Shown here piece by piece: positions 5,031-6,153 of a stretch of 6,153 bases of DNA (the first letter of the stretch is position 1; each line of letters starts with the position of its first letter). The position numbers were made by a program, and so were the translations under genes. Under the pieces are notes generated by a model. That model saw only the letters and a list, made by a program, of their open reading frames with translations. It was not told the DNA's origin and made no database searches. The DNA is from an uncultured Fidelibacterota bacterium (lineage in GTDB: Bacteria > Fidelibacterota > Marinisomatia > Marinisomatales > TCS55): the NCBI GenBank assembly GCA_913041075.1, contig CAJWGZ010000060.1:1-6153 (forward strand). Reading direction: 5' to 3'.

Positions 5031-6153
5031 ATGATTATCATTCGCACTTTATCAGTCTATTTTATTATTACGATCCATCTCTTATCAGCAGCAGATAATA
5101 TTTACCAGGAAATTCGTGTATTTCATGCAGATCCCAGTACCTTGCAGTCTTTGAATAATCTGGGAATACCGCTTGATCATGTACGTAAAAATAAAGATGA
5201 GTCTTTAGATGTCGTGGTAACAATGGAAGAAGCCCATGCTCTTTTGGAAATAGGCATTCCGTTTGATGTGCGGCAGCATGACCTTACGGAATATTTCGTT
5301 ACCAGGTCTATGCCAGGTATAGAACGTGACTTTCCCCTAGGGTCTATGCTGGGTAACTATACATTACTAGAAGCGATAGCGCAGATGGATACACTTCGTA
5401 ATATGTACCCCGATTTTGTAAGTGAGAAGGATTCAATAGGTACCAGCATAGAAGGAAGAACAATATGGGCCTTCAAGGTTTCTGATTATCCAAGTGTAGA
5501 TGAGGACGAACCGGAAGTATTGTATACAGGACTCACCCATGCCCGGGAGCCAGTCAGTATGATGAATTTATTTTTCTTCGTACGCTGGCTTTGTGAGAAT
5601 TACAGTTCTGATCCAACCGCAGAATTTTTGGTTAATCATAGAGAAATGTGGTTTGTCCCGATCATTAATCCTGATGGTTATGTATATAATGAAACTATTG
5701 CACCCAACGGCGGTGGGATGCATCGAAAAAACCGTAGGCCTAATCCAGATAATTCGAACTGTAATAACGGTACTCAACAGGGAATTGATCTGAATCGGAA
5801 TTATAGTTATAACTGGGGTGCCGATAATTCTGGTTCGTCCGGTAATCCTTGTAGCGCTGTATACCGAGGTGCTTCAGCTTTTTCAGAACCTGAAACAGAA
5901 GCAATCAGTAATTTTATATTAGCAAGGCAATTCAAGAATGTGCTTCATTATCATACCTATTCCAATGTACTCATTCATAGCTGGGGAGATGGCACATTTC
6001 CTGATGAGCCGGATCTTTCAACATTGCGCGAGATTGGCGCTGAGATGACACGTGAAAATGGTTATGCAGTCGGAACGGGTACGGAAACAATTGGTTATGG
6101 GGTAAATGGTGATGCAGTTGATTGGACTTATGGTACTGCTGGTTTGATATCCT
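5031..6153 (+). CDS. Secreted zinc carboxypeptidase (peptidase family M14), 3' end outside window
   Basis: An N-terminal fragment of 374 residues, open to the window edge, of an M14 metallocarboxypeptidase that removes C-terminal amino acids from peptides outside the cytoplasm. Residues 1-21 form a Sec signal peptide (Arg5, hydrophobic core, LLSAA with cleavage likely after Ala20 or 21). Residues ~22-100 look like a prodomain, as in carboxypeptidase T-type enzymes. The catalytic domain starts near 110 and shows THAREP with zinc ligands His170 and Glu173, INPDGY (212-217), HRKNRR with Arg235 (like Arg127 of bovine CPA), GIDLNRNY with Asn255-Arg256 (like 144/145), and HTYS with zinc ligand His308 (like His196). 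Tyr356 and the VDWTY block align with CPA Tyr248 and the DW pair at 256-257; the catalytic Glu270 equivalent should fall at about residue 378, just outside. Cys244 and Cys274 flank the DLNRNY motif and may form a disulfide. ATG 5031 directly follows an in-frame TAA (5028-5030). Any C-terminal secretion or sorting domain cannot be seen. Confidence 0.93.
   Translation, partial: MIIIRTLSVYFIITIHLLSAADNIYQEIRVFHADPSTLQSLNNLGIPLDHVRKNKDESLDVVVTMEEAHALLEIGIPFDVRQHDLTEYFVTRSMPGIERDFPLGSMLGNYTLLEAIAQMDTLRNMYPDFVSEKDSIGTSIEGRTIWAFKVSDYPSVDEDEPEVLYTGLTHAREPVSMMNLFFFVRWLCENYSSDPTAEFLVNHREMWFVPIINPDGYVYNETIAPNGGGMHRKNRRPNPDNSNCNNGTQQGIDLNRNYSYNWGADNSGSSGNPCSAVYRGASAFSEPETEAISNFILARQFKNVLHYHTYSNVLIHSWGDGTFPDEPDLSTLREIGAEMTRENGYAVGTGTETIGYGVNGDAVDWTYGTAGLIS

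Noticed and set aside
5568..5793. Overlapping open frames on both strands that share the same HPTAVGC peptide
   Set aside because: Both sit inside the M14 gene. The shared peptide comes from a local near-palindrome (TGCACCC at 5699-5705 against GGGATGCA at 5715-5722, with one bulged base), part of the peptidase coding sequence.

Overview
The window reads as a piece of a Gram-negative bacterial chromosome with an AT-rich, compact gene layout. All six genes are on the + strand; two are cut by the window edges. The heptosyltransferase-type protein and the Sec-type signal peptide on the last gene point to a cell with an outer membrane. The citrate synthase is of the mitochondrial/eukaryotic-like type, the secreted metallocarboxypeptidase has a prodomain, and no start codon has a clear Shine-Dalgarno sequence. 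Together these fit a member of the Fibrobacteres-Chlorobi-Bacteroidetes (FCB) superphylum, for example a Marinimicrobia- or Calditrichaeota-like lineage. That placement is an inference from gene character, not from a marker gene.

Layout. (1) 1-1499: the end of a surface-polymer locus. It holds the 3' part of a CDP-glycerol-type polyol-phosphate transferase, followed with a 4-base ATGA overlap by a GT9 glycosyltransferase of the ADP-heptose:LPS heptosyltransferase family. (2) 1572-3567: a probable two-gene unit separated by only 7 bases, with a LicC/IPCT-like nucleotidyltransferase and then a DUF1015 protein carrying a ParB/SerK-like DGHHR motif. A possible promoter lies in the 72-base gap before it. 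(3) 3671-4942: a full-length citrate synthase standing alone between gaps of 103 and 88 bases. (4) 5031 to the end: the signal peptide, prodomain and most of the catalytic domain of a zinc (M14) carboxypeptidase. The window ends about four residues before the expected catalytic glutamate.

How the genes may work together. The first three genes plausibly serve cell-surface glycoconjugate assembly: a nucleotidyltransferase that makes an activated alcohol-phosphate or sugar, a transferase of the type that uses CDP-activated polyols, and a core-type glycosyltransferase. The DUF1015 gene may be metabolic (a proposed link to serine/phosphoserine chemistry) or may supply the phosphorylated substrate for its nucleotidyltransferase neighbour; the sequence alone cannot decide. 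Citrate synthase and the secreted peptidase look like independent housekeeping and nutrient-scavenging functions. I see no mobile element, CRISPR array, tRNA or rRNA, and no gene-free stretch longer than 103 bases.
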